Shown: positions 50,135 to 59,281 of the stretch, one piece after another
Layout: each line of letters starts with the position of its first letter
Position numbering within the stretch: the first letter of the stretch is position 1
Assembly: GCA_903921455.1 (NCBI GenBank)
Contig: CAIXPZ010000047.1
Span: 9,406-73,405, forward strand
Length of the DNA stretch: 64,000 nt
Reading direction: 5' to 3'
Source of the DNA: an uncultured Verrucomicrobia subdivision 3 bacterium
GTDB taxonomy: Bacteria; Verrucomicrobiota; Verrucomicrobiae; Limisphaerales; UBA11358
Translations under genes and position numbers: made by a program
Notes under the pieces: model-generated
Databases searched by the model: none
What the model saw: only the letters and a program-made list of their open reading frames with translations
Told to the model about the DNA's origin: nothing

Positions 50135-52942
50135 TCAATGCGGCGGCCCAGTCGGGCCGACGGACAACCAGGTCCGCCCGCCGGCCGGGATCTTCACCGC
50201 GATTTCCGCCGAAAAATCCCGTGCCAGCTGGATCGCCTCCACCCGGCCGTCCGCATGGCGGATGATCGCATGATCGGTCAGGCCGGTGTAATAAAGCGGC
50301 AGCCGGATGCGGCGCTCGATAGGTTCAGGCAGCGGATTATAAAACATCGCCAGGCCGCATTCGGGCAAACGAGGGTTGACGTGGAGCCAGCCATCCCAAT
50401 CCCGCCCGTCGGCGCGCCGCAGATGGATGAGGTCGCTATCGAGAATTGCCCGGTGCGCCTTGTAAAAATCCACCCACTTTTTCACGACGGCCTTCGTCTC
50501 GTCCGTGTCATACAACCGGGGCCCGCGGTAACAAGCCTGGACGCCCGCGCCAAAAAGATCGGCCAGGCGCGTCTCATAATGTTCCAGATGATCCTTGAGC
50601 GGCTCAATGGTGGCCGCGGCGCCGCCACCGTGATATTGCGTCAGCGGCACAAACATCCAGCCCATGCTGGGCGTCTTGTCCCAGGTGCCGTCAAAAATGT
50701 TCTGCCGCTCGATGATTTCCTGCTGCGCCCGCGGCAGGGACCAGTCGGTCTCGCGGTAACCCATGCCGGTCTTGGTGCCACCGTTTAGAAAATACCAGTC
50801 GGGAATGTTCAGATAGACGCCGTGACCGCAACACCATTGGTAAAGATCCGTGATGGCCCGCCACATGACCCATTGCGAGTCTTCCAATCCATGATGGCCG
50901 GGATGATTGGTAGCCGCGCACAAATCACCCGGATATGAGCCGTCATGTTCGAGCACGCCGAGGCCGGCGGCAGCCATGAAGGAGCGGAGCTGCGCGAGAT
51001 AGTCCATGCCCCATTGCGCCCCGAGGCACGGCATCACGCCAAAGCGAGCCGGCGAACCTTGCGTATTGTCCGCGCCGGTGGCGGCACCGCGCGAAGCGAG
51101 CAGCGAATAGGCGCCCAGCGCAATGCCCTTTGAGCGGGCGTAGTCGGCCAGCACCTTGTATCGCTGCTGATAGCCCGCATCCCGGCTTTCAAAGTTGAAG
51201 CCGCTCCCGAAACTCATGATGACCATTTCAAACCCCACCGCCGCCGCCTGGTCGATCGCCTTGCGCACCCGCTGGTCGTCCGACGCGATGACGTGCATGA
51301 GGATCGGATTCTCCGTGGCCCACGGGGCGATGGCGCGATACATCCGCCGCATCGCGAGGGTGCGGCGCTCGCGCTCGTTCGAGTCCGGCGCGATTTCAAA
51401 GGCGCGGAACGACTCGAAGACGCCGCCGGGCGCGATGAGTTGATCAGGCCCGATGGGCGGCTTGCATTCCAGCAGGCACGGCGTGCGCCGGTTGTAATTC
51501 ACCTGGGTCGCATACAGCGAATCGGGCTCCCAGTGGACTCCGGGGCTGTGGTTCGGCCCCGACATCCCGCCGAAGGTATAATCGGTTTCGACGAGCAGAT
51601 TGTCCTCCAAGCGCCAGGCCGGCGTGTCGTCAACCACGGCTTCCGTTTCCACCACGGCAAGAATTTCGCTTACAAACTTTTCCAGCCGGACGGCCTTCGC
51701 GGTGGTGTTGCTGACGGTGAGCCATTTGCTGACCAGCGGAACACCGTCGTAAATCTCATAATGAACCTGTATCGCCGGCAAATCGTCACGCACCGCGGAC
51801 ATGGTCGCCGGCTCTGCGCCCCGGACGGCGACGCTCAAAATGTGGCAACGCGGCGGCAGCTTGGCCGGGTCCGCCTTGATTCCGCCAGCATCAATCCCCC
51901 CGGCGTAGCGGCCGACTTTGCCCACCCGCAGCGCGTCCGGCGGCGCGGCCAGCTTGGCGTGTCCCAGCGCGAGGAATTTCTTCCCGTCCTGCGACGCCTC
52001 GAAATACACCATGCCGCCGGCCAGACGCAGGCGGAGCGTGGCCGCGCGGCCCCGGCCAAAGCGCTCCACCAACTGCTGGCCGAACGCCGGGGTGAAGATT
52101 TCATACTGTTGCGAATTGGGCCGCATCACGAGGCTTGCCACCGGCTGGCCCGCCGCCATCAGCGCCAGGCCAGGCCCCCATGAATTCGCATCGATATCAT
52201 CGCCCGTGTCCGCCGCCACCTCCACGCTCGCGGCGGATTTCGGCAGCGGTTGTTCCGCATAGACGCAGGTATCCGGCACCGCCATGATCTCGCCCGCCTT
52301 GCCTTCATTCGCAAAGGAGGCGCGCGGATGGCTTGGGCTGGCGTGCACCTTCCAGACGGTATTCAACGGGCCGGTAAAATGGTCCTCCAGCAACACCGGC
52401 CCAGCGGCCACCGCCGGCGGCGCGGACGGCGGACGGAAAAAGAGCGTCAATGATTTCCCCGGCGGCGGCCACGACGCATCCTGCGGCATCCATTCGCGCC
52501 GCTTTTGCCAAGGAAACCGGGCCTGCGTCGCGCCGGTTTCAAAATGGTCAAACTGATACGCGCCGGGATTAACCGTCAGATTGGTGAGCCAGCGCACATC
52601 GAGGTAATTGTGAACGGGCTGGCCTTCCAGCCCGCCCACGGGGTAAACCGTGCCGTCAAGCGTGACCTCCGCCTCGGGTCGCACCGAGCGCAGGATGGAT
52701 TGGCCGGTCATCAGGTTGTCAAAGGCCACCGTCGCCGCGTTCGGCGTAAGTTTGATTACCCGGCGGATCAAACCGTTTTGGAGGACAATTTCGCCTGTGG
52801 CCGAGTTCGTCATCACCGCGGCGCGGAAGGGCGACGGATCAATCAGCCAGTCCGAAGCATGGCTTTGCAAAGGCTGGAAACAGGCGAGCGTCAGAATTCC
52901 GACGATTGAAAATCCGCAAATGGCAATTTGCATCTTTGTCAT
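50135..52942 (-). CDS. Large secreted glycosidase-like protein with inserted Lam-G-like module
   Basis: A 935-residue exported protein (signal about 1-28, ending SHASD). A beta-sandwich ('IVLQNGLIRRVIKLTPNAATVAFDNLMTG', then 'IQVHYEIYDGVPLVSKWLTVSN' near 400) is interrupted at about 180-350 by a Lam-G-like module ('LLEDHFTGPLNTVWKVHASP', 'DANSWGPGLALMAAGQ', 'LRLAGGMVYFEASQDGKKF'). A TIM barrel follows (about 550-830): 'EMVIMSFGSGFNFE', 'GLGVLEHDGSYPGDLCA' and 'GYRETDWSLPRAQ'. The Asp of 'EHDG' and of 'RETDW' are candidate catalytic residues. It probably belongs near clan GH-D (alpha-galactosidase-like), but I cannot name a family. It abuts the next gene with 1 bp between. Confidence 0.65.
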   Translation of the reverse strand: MTKMQIAICGFSIVGILTLACFQPLQSHASDWLIDPSPFRAAVMTNSATGEIVLQNGLIRRVIKLTPNAATVAFDNLMTGQSILRSVRPEAEVTLDGTVYPVGGLEGQPVHNYLDVRWLTNLTVNPGAYQFDHFETGATQARFPWQKRREWMPQDASWPPPGKSLTLFFRPPSAPPAVAAGPVLLEDHFTGPLNTVWKVHASPSHPRASFANEGKAGEIMAVPDTCVYAEQPLPKSAASVEVAADTGDDIDANSWGPGLALMAAGQPVASLVMRPNSQQYEIFTPAFGQQLVERFGRGRAATLRLRLAGGMVYFEASQDGKKFLALGHAKLAAPPDALRVGKVGRYAGGIDAGGIKADPAKLPPRCHILSVAVRGAEPATMSAVRDDLPAIQVHYEIYDGVPLVSKWLTVSNTTAKAVRLEKFVSEILAVVETEAVVDDTPAWRLEDNLLVETDYTFGGMSGPNHSPGVHWEPDSLYATQVNYNRRTPCLLECKPPIGPDQLIAPGGVFESFRAFEIAPDSNERERRTLAMRRMYRAIAPWATENPILMHVIASDDQRVRKAIDQAAAVGFEMVIMSFGSGFNFESRDAGYQQRYKVLADYARSKGIALGAYSLLASRGAATGADNTQGSPARFGVMPCLGAQWGMDYLAQLRSFMAAAGLGVLEHDGSYPGDLCAATNHPGHHGLEDSQWVMWRAITDLYQWCCGHGVYLNIPDWYFLNGGTKTGMGYRETDWSLPRAQQEIIERQNIFDGTWDKTPSMGWMFVPLTQYHGGGAAATIEPLKDHLEHYETRLADLFGAGVQACYRGPRLYDTDETKAVVKKWVDFYKAHRAILDSDLIHLRRADGRDWDGWLHVNPRLPECGLAMFYNPLPEPIERRIRLPLYYTGLTDHAIIRHADGRVEAIQLARDFSAEIAVKIPAGGRTWLSVGPTGPPH

Positions 52943-52943
52943 T

Positions 52944-55511
52944 TTAGCCTCTTTTTTTCAGCAGCACCATCGCGCAACCGCGCTGGAGTGGAACGTGCAG
53001 CTTGAGCGCACCGTTCTGGAATGTTCCGGCGAGCGGCGGGGCAGCTTCGTTGCCGGGATGCAGCACGGCGCAATGCGCGGCGTCGAGTCCGGCGACATTC
53101 CGGACAACGATGTCCGCAAACCCGGACTTGCCGCCAAAGGTGACGGGCATTGCGTAGCCGCCTGAAACCTGGAAGAGATTCGCTTTTGCCATGTCGCCAA
53201 CAACTTCGACGGCGTGGGGCGCAAGCACCCATTTCTTTCCGCGCATGGCGTCGAGCAGCGGGCCGTAGTCGGCAAACGACTGATCAGCGGAAGGTTCCGG
53301 GTTGATGCAATGGTTGTTCCACGGATACGGTGCGGTCGGATAAACACCGAGCAGCAGATGCCGCTGGAAAAATGAATCGGGATCGGGCTGATGCAGCGTC
53401 TCGTTGTATGTCCACGCCAGCACCGGCTTGTCCAGGCCCATGAGGGCGCTGGAATTGAGCGATGTGCCGACGTTGCCGAATTCGGTGTAGATGCCGTCAA
53501 TCTGCCGCAGCAGGTCGAAGCGCGTATAACACGGGTTCACGAAAATCACCTTGTCGGCGGCATGCATTTTCGGGCCGAGCCTCGCCAGCAGCTTGGTCCA
53601 CGAAACGCATAACGAACGCGCTGGTTTTCCGCCGACCCAGCTTACGCCATCGTCCGCTTTGCCGTTGGAACGGGCCAGCCAGTCGAGCCGGTCAATGCAG
53701 ATGCCGGATGATTCGGGGATCAGGCGGATGTGACGGTCGGCCTGCTCCAGAATGAATTTCTGAAAGGCGGAATCGCCGGGGTCAACCGCGCTGGCGGCGT
53801 AGCACGTCGCGTTGCCACCGATCAGGATCGCGCCGGGAAGCTGCGTGGTGAGAAACGCGCGCGGGTCTTGCCACAGTTCGGGATCGCCGGGTTGCTTCGC
53901 GGGCGGGCCGGCCATGTTCTTTCCAAATTCGGTGACGTTGAAATAATCCAGCACATGGAAGCCGTTGGTCTTCATGTAATGCGCGTAATCGTTCAGCCGG
54001 CGGCAGGTCGTCCACCGCGGTTTGTCGGGCGGTGCTTTTTCATCGCAAGAACGATCCCATTTTTCATCGGCGTCCTTCACCGGCGGGATGAACATGCCCA
54101 TGTAGGGGAAGTCATCCGACAATTTCCAATTGATGCGAAAGGCCATCCGTTTGAATTTCGCCACGTCAACCGGACCTTCGTTGCCGGAATATGCGCCGCA
54201 GCCCGCCATCGCATCGGCATGCGGGTTCGGCGGCTGGAAAAACTTCGGGTAGCGCGCGGTCATCCAGCGCAGCCCGCCGCGCCAGTCCGCCTCGTGTGCA
54301 ACCAGATTCATTTCAAAGCGAACCGGCTTGCCGCCACCGAGCCGGTAATTCGTGCGCGAAAACCGGATCGCGCCGGATGGCGTGGTCGTCAGTCGGGAAT
54401 CGCACAGGATTGTATCCTCTGGCGAGAACACGATGCTTAGACCGAGATCATCCGCCGGTTCCGCGATGGTCGCCAGTGGCAGAGCGATATAGCCACTGCC
54501 CGTCAACGGGCCGCCGAACATCCATGAGGTGTTGGTAAGCGGACGCAATACGAGCGGATCGTGCCATTCGCCGCCCTTGTGTTCGGGGTCGGACCACGCC
54601 GTCCAGAACCGCGTCCCCGTCGTCGCCGGATAATTCAATTCCGTCGCGATGTCCGTCGTCCACGATTCGCCGTCGGAGACAATTTCATTTTCCCAGCGAA
54701 TACTTTCGCCCGCCGGCTGGAAGCGGTCCACCACGGTCAAAGTTTTGCCCGACAGAATTTGCCGCAGCGTGCGCGTGAATTCCACCTCGCCGGAAAGAAA
54801 ATGTTTTTCCGGTTTCGTTTTGCCGATTTGAACGCAGCCGCCAAGTTTTGTCAGGCCCGAAATATTTCTTTCGCGACCACCTTCAATCGCACTAACAATT
54901 TCGCCGTTGGCGGACAACCTTACCGTGATGCACTTCGCACTCACTTCATATTTCGGCGACCGATCCGCCGCCGGCGGCGCAGGCTGGCGCGCAAGCGGCA
55001 CATTCGCAAACAGCATCACGTCCCCCCAGTCCGCGTGATCACAATTGATTCCATTGCCCGCAGCGGTGACGATGAGCGCGAGTTTTCTCACGCCGCGCAC
55101 ATCCACATTCACCTGCCGGGCAGGCGTGGCGAGCCGCATCACACCGCTGTCAAAAAGCTTCTTGCCGTCGCCGAACATCTGAAAAACGACACTCGATTCG
55201 TGGTAGCCGGACATCTCCGCATCCACGCCGACCCACGACTCGAACCGAGTGCAGACACCACCAAGATCGTAAACGATTTCACTGTTCGCGTGCGTGCCCA
55301 GACCGAGAGCAAATTCGCGGTCGCCAATCTTCAAGGTCTGTCCCTGCACGCTGTGATTCAGTTCCAGCGAGCCGTAATCCTGTTGCGCGGACACGGGCGT
55401 CAGTTCCGAAACCGGCACGCCGTTGGTATCCGCCGCGAGAATTCCCAATGATGGGGAAAGTGCCAATGCCAAAATTCCAAGGCCTGGAAAAATGCAGAGG
55501 TTAATTTTCAT
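52944..55511 (-). CDS. NPCBM-domain protein with unassigned glycosidase-like barrel
   Basis: 855 residues from ATG 55511, which opens a signal peptide (MKINLCIFPGLGILALAL); the longer frame to 55700 lies over the neighbouring gene and is rejected. Residues about 40-180 are an NPCBM-type carbohydrate-binding domain ('YGSLELNHSVQGQTLKIGDREFALGLGTHANSEIVYDLGG', 'VFQMFGDGKKLFDSGVM'). A beta-sandwich (about 200-440) and a barrel follow, with 'MAFRINWKLSDDFPYMGMF', 'GFHVLDYFNVTEFG', 'SGICIDRLDWL', 'VIFVNPCYTRFDLLRQIDGIYTEFG' and 'YPWNNHCINPEPS'. Asp in 'CIDRLDW' and Glu in 'YTEFG' are candidate catalytic residues. No family is recognised; NPCBM usually accompanies GH27, GH36, GH98 or GH101 enzymes. 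Confidence 0.65.
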   Translation of the reverse strand: MKINLCIFPGLGILALALSPSLGILAADTNGVPVSELTPVSAQQDYGSLELNHSVQGQTLKIGDREFALGLGTHANSEIVYDLGGVCTRFESWVGVDAEMSGYHESSVVFQMFGDGKKLFDSGVMRLATPARQVNVDVRGVRKLALIVTAAGNGINCDHADWGDVMLFANVPLARQPAPPAADRSPKYEVSAKCITVRLSANGEIVSAIEGGRERNISGLTKLGGCVQIGKTKPEKHFLSGEVEFTRTLRQILSGKTLTVVDRFQPAGESIRWENEIVSDGESWTTDIATELNYPATTGTRFWTAWSDPEHKGGEWHDPLVLRPLTNTSWMFGGPLTGSGYIALPLATIAEPADDLGLSIVFSPEDTILCDSRLTTTPSGAIRFSRTNYRLGGGKPVRFEMNLVAHEADWRGGLRWMTARYPKFFQPPNPHADAMAGCGAYSGNEGPVDVAKFKRMAFRINWKLSDDFPYMGMFIPPVKDADEKWDRSCDEKAPPDKPRWTTCRRLNDYAHYMKTNGFHVLDYFNVTEFGKNMAGPPAKQPGDPELWQDPRAFLTTQLPGAILIGGNATCYAASAVDPGDSAFQKFILEQADRHIRLIPESSGICIDRLDWLARSNGKADDGVSWVGGKPARSLCVSWTKLLARLGPKMHAADKVIFVNPCYTRFDLLRQIDGIYTEFGNVGTSLNSSALMGLDKPVLAWTYNETLHQPDPDSFFQRHLLLGVYPTAPYPWNNHCINPEPSADQSFADYGPLLDAMRGKKWVLAPHAVEVVGDMAKANLFQVSGGYAMPVTFGGKSGFADIVVRNVAGLDAAHCAVLHPGNEAAPPLAGTFQNGALKLHVPLQRGCAMVLLKKRG

Positions 55512-55537
55512 GGTGAAAACTTCTGTTTGGTTGAAAA

Positions 55538-57892
55538 TCAGTCGGCCGTGAACTTCAACGTCCAACGGACGGCGCGGCTTCCCTTCGCATTGATGACGAC
55601 GCGACACCAACCAGCCTCGCCTGCACGTGCGGGCTTGGACGCGATCGTGACACCGGCAGCCTGATCCTTTCCCGAAACCGTGGCGGAAATGAGCCGCCAC
55701 GTTTTGCCACCTTCAGCCAAGCCGGCAATACGCAGCTCATAAGGGTCGTTACCGACGATCTGGCTGAGGCCGGCAAGCGTTTTGCGAGCCGCATTCCATT
55801 TTTCGCCCGTGACATCCACGATGCCCTGCGTGACATGACGCGAGGTGCTGACCAGCACTGGATGATCTTCCGCCGGCCGCACGGCGATCACGCGGCAGGA
55901 CTTCGGGGGCAAAGCGCATTTGAATCCGCCGCCAAACGACGGCAGCGGCGTGTCGGCCCAGAAATCAAAGGCGAAATAGTTATTCGCCGGGTCCAGGCCG
56001 AGTTTGGCGCACGGGTAATCAATGGTTAACTCCGAATTTTCCTGATTAAAAACACCAATCACGTCGCGGCGGACGGTGTCATTGGTCGCAGTGACCAGCC
56101 AGGTGGTCGGCAGGGAATTATCAAAGTAATCCACCGGCCGCGCCGTAGCATGATGCGTCAGCATGGTGCGCTTCAACACGTCGAGCCGGTCGGCCGGCAG
56201 GTCGGGAAGCCAATCGCTGATGAGAAAGAATTGCCCCGTAACCGCGACCCAAGAAGCGCCGAGGCGGGCGGCGGCGAGCGACACGGCGCCGGTCGCCGCC
56301 GCATCGGCGCTGCTCCGGGCGCCGGAGGCGCGGACTTTGGCCGGGTCGGGATCGTTCCACCAGACGCGGCCGTTCAAAAAATACAAACGCGAACCGCGAA
56401 TCGGCCCGGTCCGCATGCCTTGCTTGTCGGCGTTGTAGTCCGGGCCGATGCGCATGGAATCCACCAAGCCGACGGCGCACAGTTCGCGCATGTTCTGGGA
56501 GACGCAGCAGCCGGAGAAAAACACATCGTCGCCCGCGCTTTGGCGGAGCAACTTCAGGCCGCTGCGGTAAGCCTCGATGTTACTGACGAGCGGATCGTGA
56601 AACGGCAGGTTATTGCCGAAGTGGTCGTCTTTATAACCGTCGTTGACGTAAACCTGCTCGCACGCCGCGCCGGTCCAAAGGCCGTCCATCTTATAATACG
56701 TCACACCCCAGTCACGGCGATAGAGCTTCGCGATGCGCGCCAGCTGTGCTTGCACATCAGGGTGGGTAAGGTCCAGACACGTCCCGCCCCACGCGGTGTC
56801 GTAGGGCCGGCCGGCCGCGCGCTTCACAAACCAGTCCTGCCGGTCTTGGTATTCCGGGTCCTGATAATTTCGCCCAAACGGCAGCCACCAAAGTCCAAAC
56901 GCCAATCCTTCCTGCCTCACCGCCGCCGCCACAGGCGCGAGGCCGTGAGGATAAGGCCCGGCCGGACGCGGCCGATCAAAGCCACGGCGCGGTCCGTTAA
57001 GCTTGGGGCCGTCCTGCCACTCATCATCGATCTGCACAACCCCGAACCCGAACGGCTTCAGTTCCTTCGCCGCGAATTTTGCAAGTTCCACCGTGGATTT
57101 TTCGTCGCCAGCCTGCCCGTGCTTCTCCGCATACCACGAGCAATAAACGGCGGACGGCGAACGCAACCGGATCTGGTATTGCCGCTGGATCAAATCCGCA
57201 TACCTCTCCGCTCCCATCCGCGCATCATCGAAACAGCCAATCGCCAGCGTTTCCAGCTTCGCCGACTTGCCGGCAGGGAGGCGAAGGTTGCCGTAATCAA
57301 TCTGCGCCCGGAAATTCACACTGGCACCGGCAACCTCCGAAAAAAGCACCCCGCTGCCGCGATCTTCCGTGACCCAGCCGGCGACAACACCCCGCCGCGT
57401 CAGCGGATCAGCACACAGCAGAAAAAGATAGCTGCCAGGATTTTTATCGGGCGCGAGCAAGCCACCGGTGCCCAGGGTTTTGAGCCGGTCCGCCGGCTGG
57501 CCGAGATCTATAGCGAACGTGGCGGGAACGGATTTTTTCAGGTCCACATATTCCCTGCCACCATTGTGCCGCACGCCGCGAACGAGGAGGAACGGCAAAT
57601 CGCGGTATAGTTCCAACGAGTTTTCACCGCCCTCCGCCAGCGCCGCGACAATACGCCGGCCCCGGCCGAAGATCGGATCCTTCACGGATTCAGTGCGGAA
57701 CAAGGCCGCCCCGCCTTCCAACTTACCGCCCGTCAGAAACACTTTTCCGGAAGACCGTTCCGCAACCGTGAAAGTCTGAGCGGCATCATCATACCGGACC
57801 ACCAACATGGCATTGGCGATTTCGCGGGTGGCAGCTTCCAAATACTGCGCGAGACCACCGGCGAGTAAGACGGCGACCAGTAATGATTTCAT
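55538..57892 (-). CDS. Clan GH-D alpha-galactosidase-like enzyme
   Basis: 784 residues from ATG 57892 (MKSLLVAVLLAGGLAQ); a TTG two codons upstream is possible. After an N-terminal beta-supersandwich (about 25-240) the barrel shows 'FGVVQIDDEWQDG', 'GLAFGLWWLPFGRNY', 'GVTYYKMDGLWTGAA' with predicted nucleophile Asp403, and 'VGLVDSMRIGPDYNADKQG' with predicted acid Asp478. These are the beta-4 K-x-D and D-x-x-R features of GH27/GH36. Two beta domains close the protein. It should remove alpha-galactose or alpha-GalNAc, fitting blood group A/B-like caps together with the GH110-like protein. It is 26 bp upstream of the NPCBM gene. Confidence 0.82.
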   Translation of the reverse strand: MKSLLVAVLLAGGLAQYLEAATREIANAMLVVRYDDAAQTFTVAERSSGKVFLTGGKLEGGAALFRTESVKDPIFGRGRRIVAALAEGGENSLELYRDLPFLLVRGVRHNGGREYVDLKKSVPATFAIDLGQPADRLKTLGTGGLLAPDKNPGSYLFLLCADPLTRRGVVAGWVTEDRGSGVLFSEVAGASVNFRAQIDYGNLRLPAGKSAKLETLAIGCFDDARMGAERYADLIQRQYQIRLRSPSAVYCSWYAEKHGQAGDEKSTVELAKFAAKELKPFGFGVVQIDDEWQDGPKLNGPRRGFDRPRPAGPYPHGLAPVAAAVRQEGLAFGLWWLPFGRNYQDPEYQDRQDWFVKRAAGRPYDTAWGGTCLDLTHPDVQAQLARIAKLYRRDWGVTYYKMDGLWTGAACEQVYVNDGYKDDHFGNNLPFHDPLVSNIEAYRSGLKLLRQSAGDDVFFSGCCVSQNMRELCAVGLVDSMRIGPDYNADKQGMRTGPIRGSRLYFLNGRVWWNDPDPAKVRASGARSSADAAATGAVSLAAARLGASWVAVTGQFFLISDWLPDLPADRLDVLKRTMLTHHATARPVDYFDNSLPTTWLVTATNDTVRRDVIGVFNQENSELTIDYPCAKLGLDPANNYFAFDFWADTPLPSFGGGFKCALPPKSCRVIAVRPAEDHPVLVSTSRHVTQGIVDVTGEKWNAARKTLAGLSQIVGNDPYELRIAGLAEGGKTWRLISATVSGKDQAAGVTIASKPARAGEAGWCRVVINAKGSRAVRWTLKFTAD

Positions 57893-57932
57893 GCGCAAGG
57901 TAAATGCCCAGCCGCAAATGATCCGTCAAGCT

Positions 57933-59255
57933 TTACGGCAACGGCGGCAGGACCAAATCAGACGGCGCCTTATCCGTGGCCGGCCGGTCAAATTTCACAC
58001 CAAACGGCGTGAAGCCGGAAAGGAAACCACCCGTTGAAAGGAAAAACTGCCCATGCTCGACGCCCATGAAACGGTCGAAGCGATCGGCCTTGCCCGTGGG
58101 GTCACAAGTAAACTTCGCCGTGGTCACCTCGTGCCACTGGCCGTCAGCCGTGCGCAACCATTGGTTGCCATATAGCGCCTTGCGGTTGAGCAGTCCGTTT
58201 TCGCCATTAAAATCCTCGACGAAGCTGTAAAGCCCGTGCAGATACTCGCCATCTTTCGGCGCCTGCCAACTGGAAATCAGCATCCACTTTTTCTGTTGGG
58301 GGTGAAACCAGTAACCGGCATAAATCGTGTGCGTGGCATCCGTCGGCTTGGAGGTCACGAGGAAGCGCTGTTTCTCGCCAGTCTGCCAATCATACACGAG
58401 GTGACTGTGGCCGCCGGTCCCTTCATTGCCGAAGTCCCCGGAGAAAACATTTTCACCCTTGGCGATCAACGTCACCCGGTCAGCCTGACCGACCTTGGTG
58501 CGGCTCACGGCTTCGTCGCCGCTGTCCCACACACTAAAAATAATGCGGCGCTCGGTCGGACTGTTGACCTGCATCCCAAAATAACCGCGATGCCAGCCAA
58601 CGGCTTCAAAGTAAGTCCACAAAGGCGTTTCCGTCGCGGTCACCTCGCAGTAAAAGGCATTCACATTGGTGAATCCGCCGGTCGGATACGCAAGGTGCAC
58701 TGACGCGGTATTACGGCGCGACTTCAGATTGAAGTGCGCGTCGGCAGCCGCGGCGCCGCCCAACACCAGCGCCGCAATGTCACCCGCCGGTTTACCGGCA
58801 ACATTGAGCGATTCCAACGCGAACTTTTGATAGCCCGCCGCAGCAATATCAAAGGCACCAAAGTCAACCTTGACCGCTTCATCACCCGCTCCTTTAGCCG
58901 TGGCTTCGTGCGCGGTGCCGGCGACGGTCAGGCGCAGTCTGGTTTCCACGCCCACCGGCAAGCGCAAGACCACCGAGCACTCAAGCGGGCCCGGCGTTTT
59001 GAATTCACCGAACCAAAGCACGCTGATCCGCGGATCGTCCCAGCCGGTGATGCCCGAGCGGCCAGATAGCTGAGCGCCGGCCACATCGGGGCTGAAATAC
59101 GCGGTGAACGCGGGCACACGCAATTCCGCGCGCGCCGCCGCCAGACTGGCAAGCAACAGCCCGGCAACGAAAATCCGCCGAAGATCGCGGGAGTGACGGA
59201 CCAGCGCGGCGACGCGGGTCATAACAATGACAGAGTATTGAGGGGTATTAATCAT
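57933..59255 (-). CDS. Secreted DUF5077/DUF3472 protein
   Basis: A 440-residue protein. ATG 59255 gives a long basic n-region; ATG 59222 (MTRVAALVRHSRDLRRIFV) gives a more usual signal peptide ending AAARAE. Residues about 50-165 look like DUF5077 ('FTAYFSPDVAGAQLSGRSGITGW', 'LEYVVLRLP'-type strands). Residues about 175-430 are DUF3472: 'GYFGMQVNSPTERRIIFSVWDSG', 'GNEGTGGHSHLVYDWQTGEKQRFLV', 'TIYAGYWFHPQQKKWMLISSW' and 'GLYSFVEDFNGENGLLNRKALY'. It shares these blocks with 12955-13830 and 13861-16446. No enzymatic activity is established for the family; a glycan-processing or binding role fits the position between a phosphoesterase and a GH-D enzyme. Confidence 0.78.
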   Translation of the reverse strand: MINTPQYSVIVMTRVAALVRHSRDLRRIFVAGLLLASLAAARAELRVPAFTAYFSPDVAGAQLSGRSGITGWDDPRISVLWFGEFKTPGPLECSVVLRLPVGVETRLRLTVAGTAHEATAKGAGDEAVKVDFGAFDIAAAGYQKFALESLNVAGKPAGDIAALVLGGAAAADAHFNLKSRRNTASVHLAYPTGGFTNVNAFYCEVTATETPLWTYFEAVGWHRGYFGMQVNSPTERRIIFSVWDSGDEAVSRTKVGQADRVTLIAKGENVFSGDFGNEGTGGHSHLVYDWQTGEKQRFLVTSKPTDATHTIYAGYWFHPQQKKWMLISSWQAPKDGEYLHGLYSFVEDFNGENGLLNRKALYGNQWLRTADGQWHEVTTAKFTCDPTGKADRFDRFMGVEHGQFFLSTGGFLSGFTPFGVKFDRPATDKAPSDLVLPPLP

Positions 59256-59281
59256 GAGTTGTTGAAAAATGACTGCGTTGG

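Noticed and set aside
49343..50788. 481-codon open frame on the + strand
   Set aside because: It spans antisense across kbl and the next gene, both well supported; no domain.
55512..55700. 63-codon N-terminal extension of the NPCBM protein
   Set aside because: The extension lies over the 3' end of the neighbouring GH-D gene, and a signal peptide begins exactly at ATG 55511.
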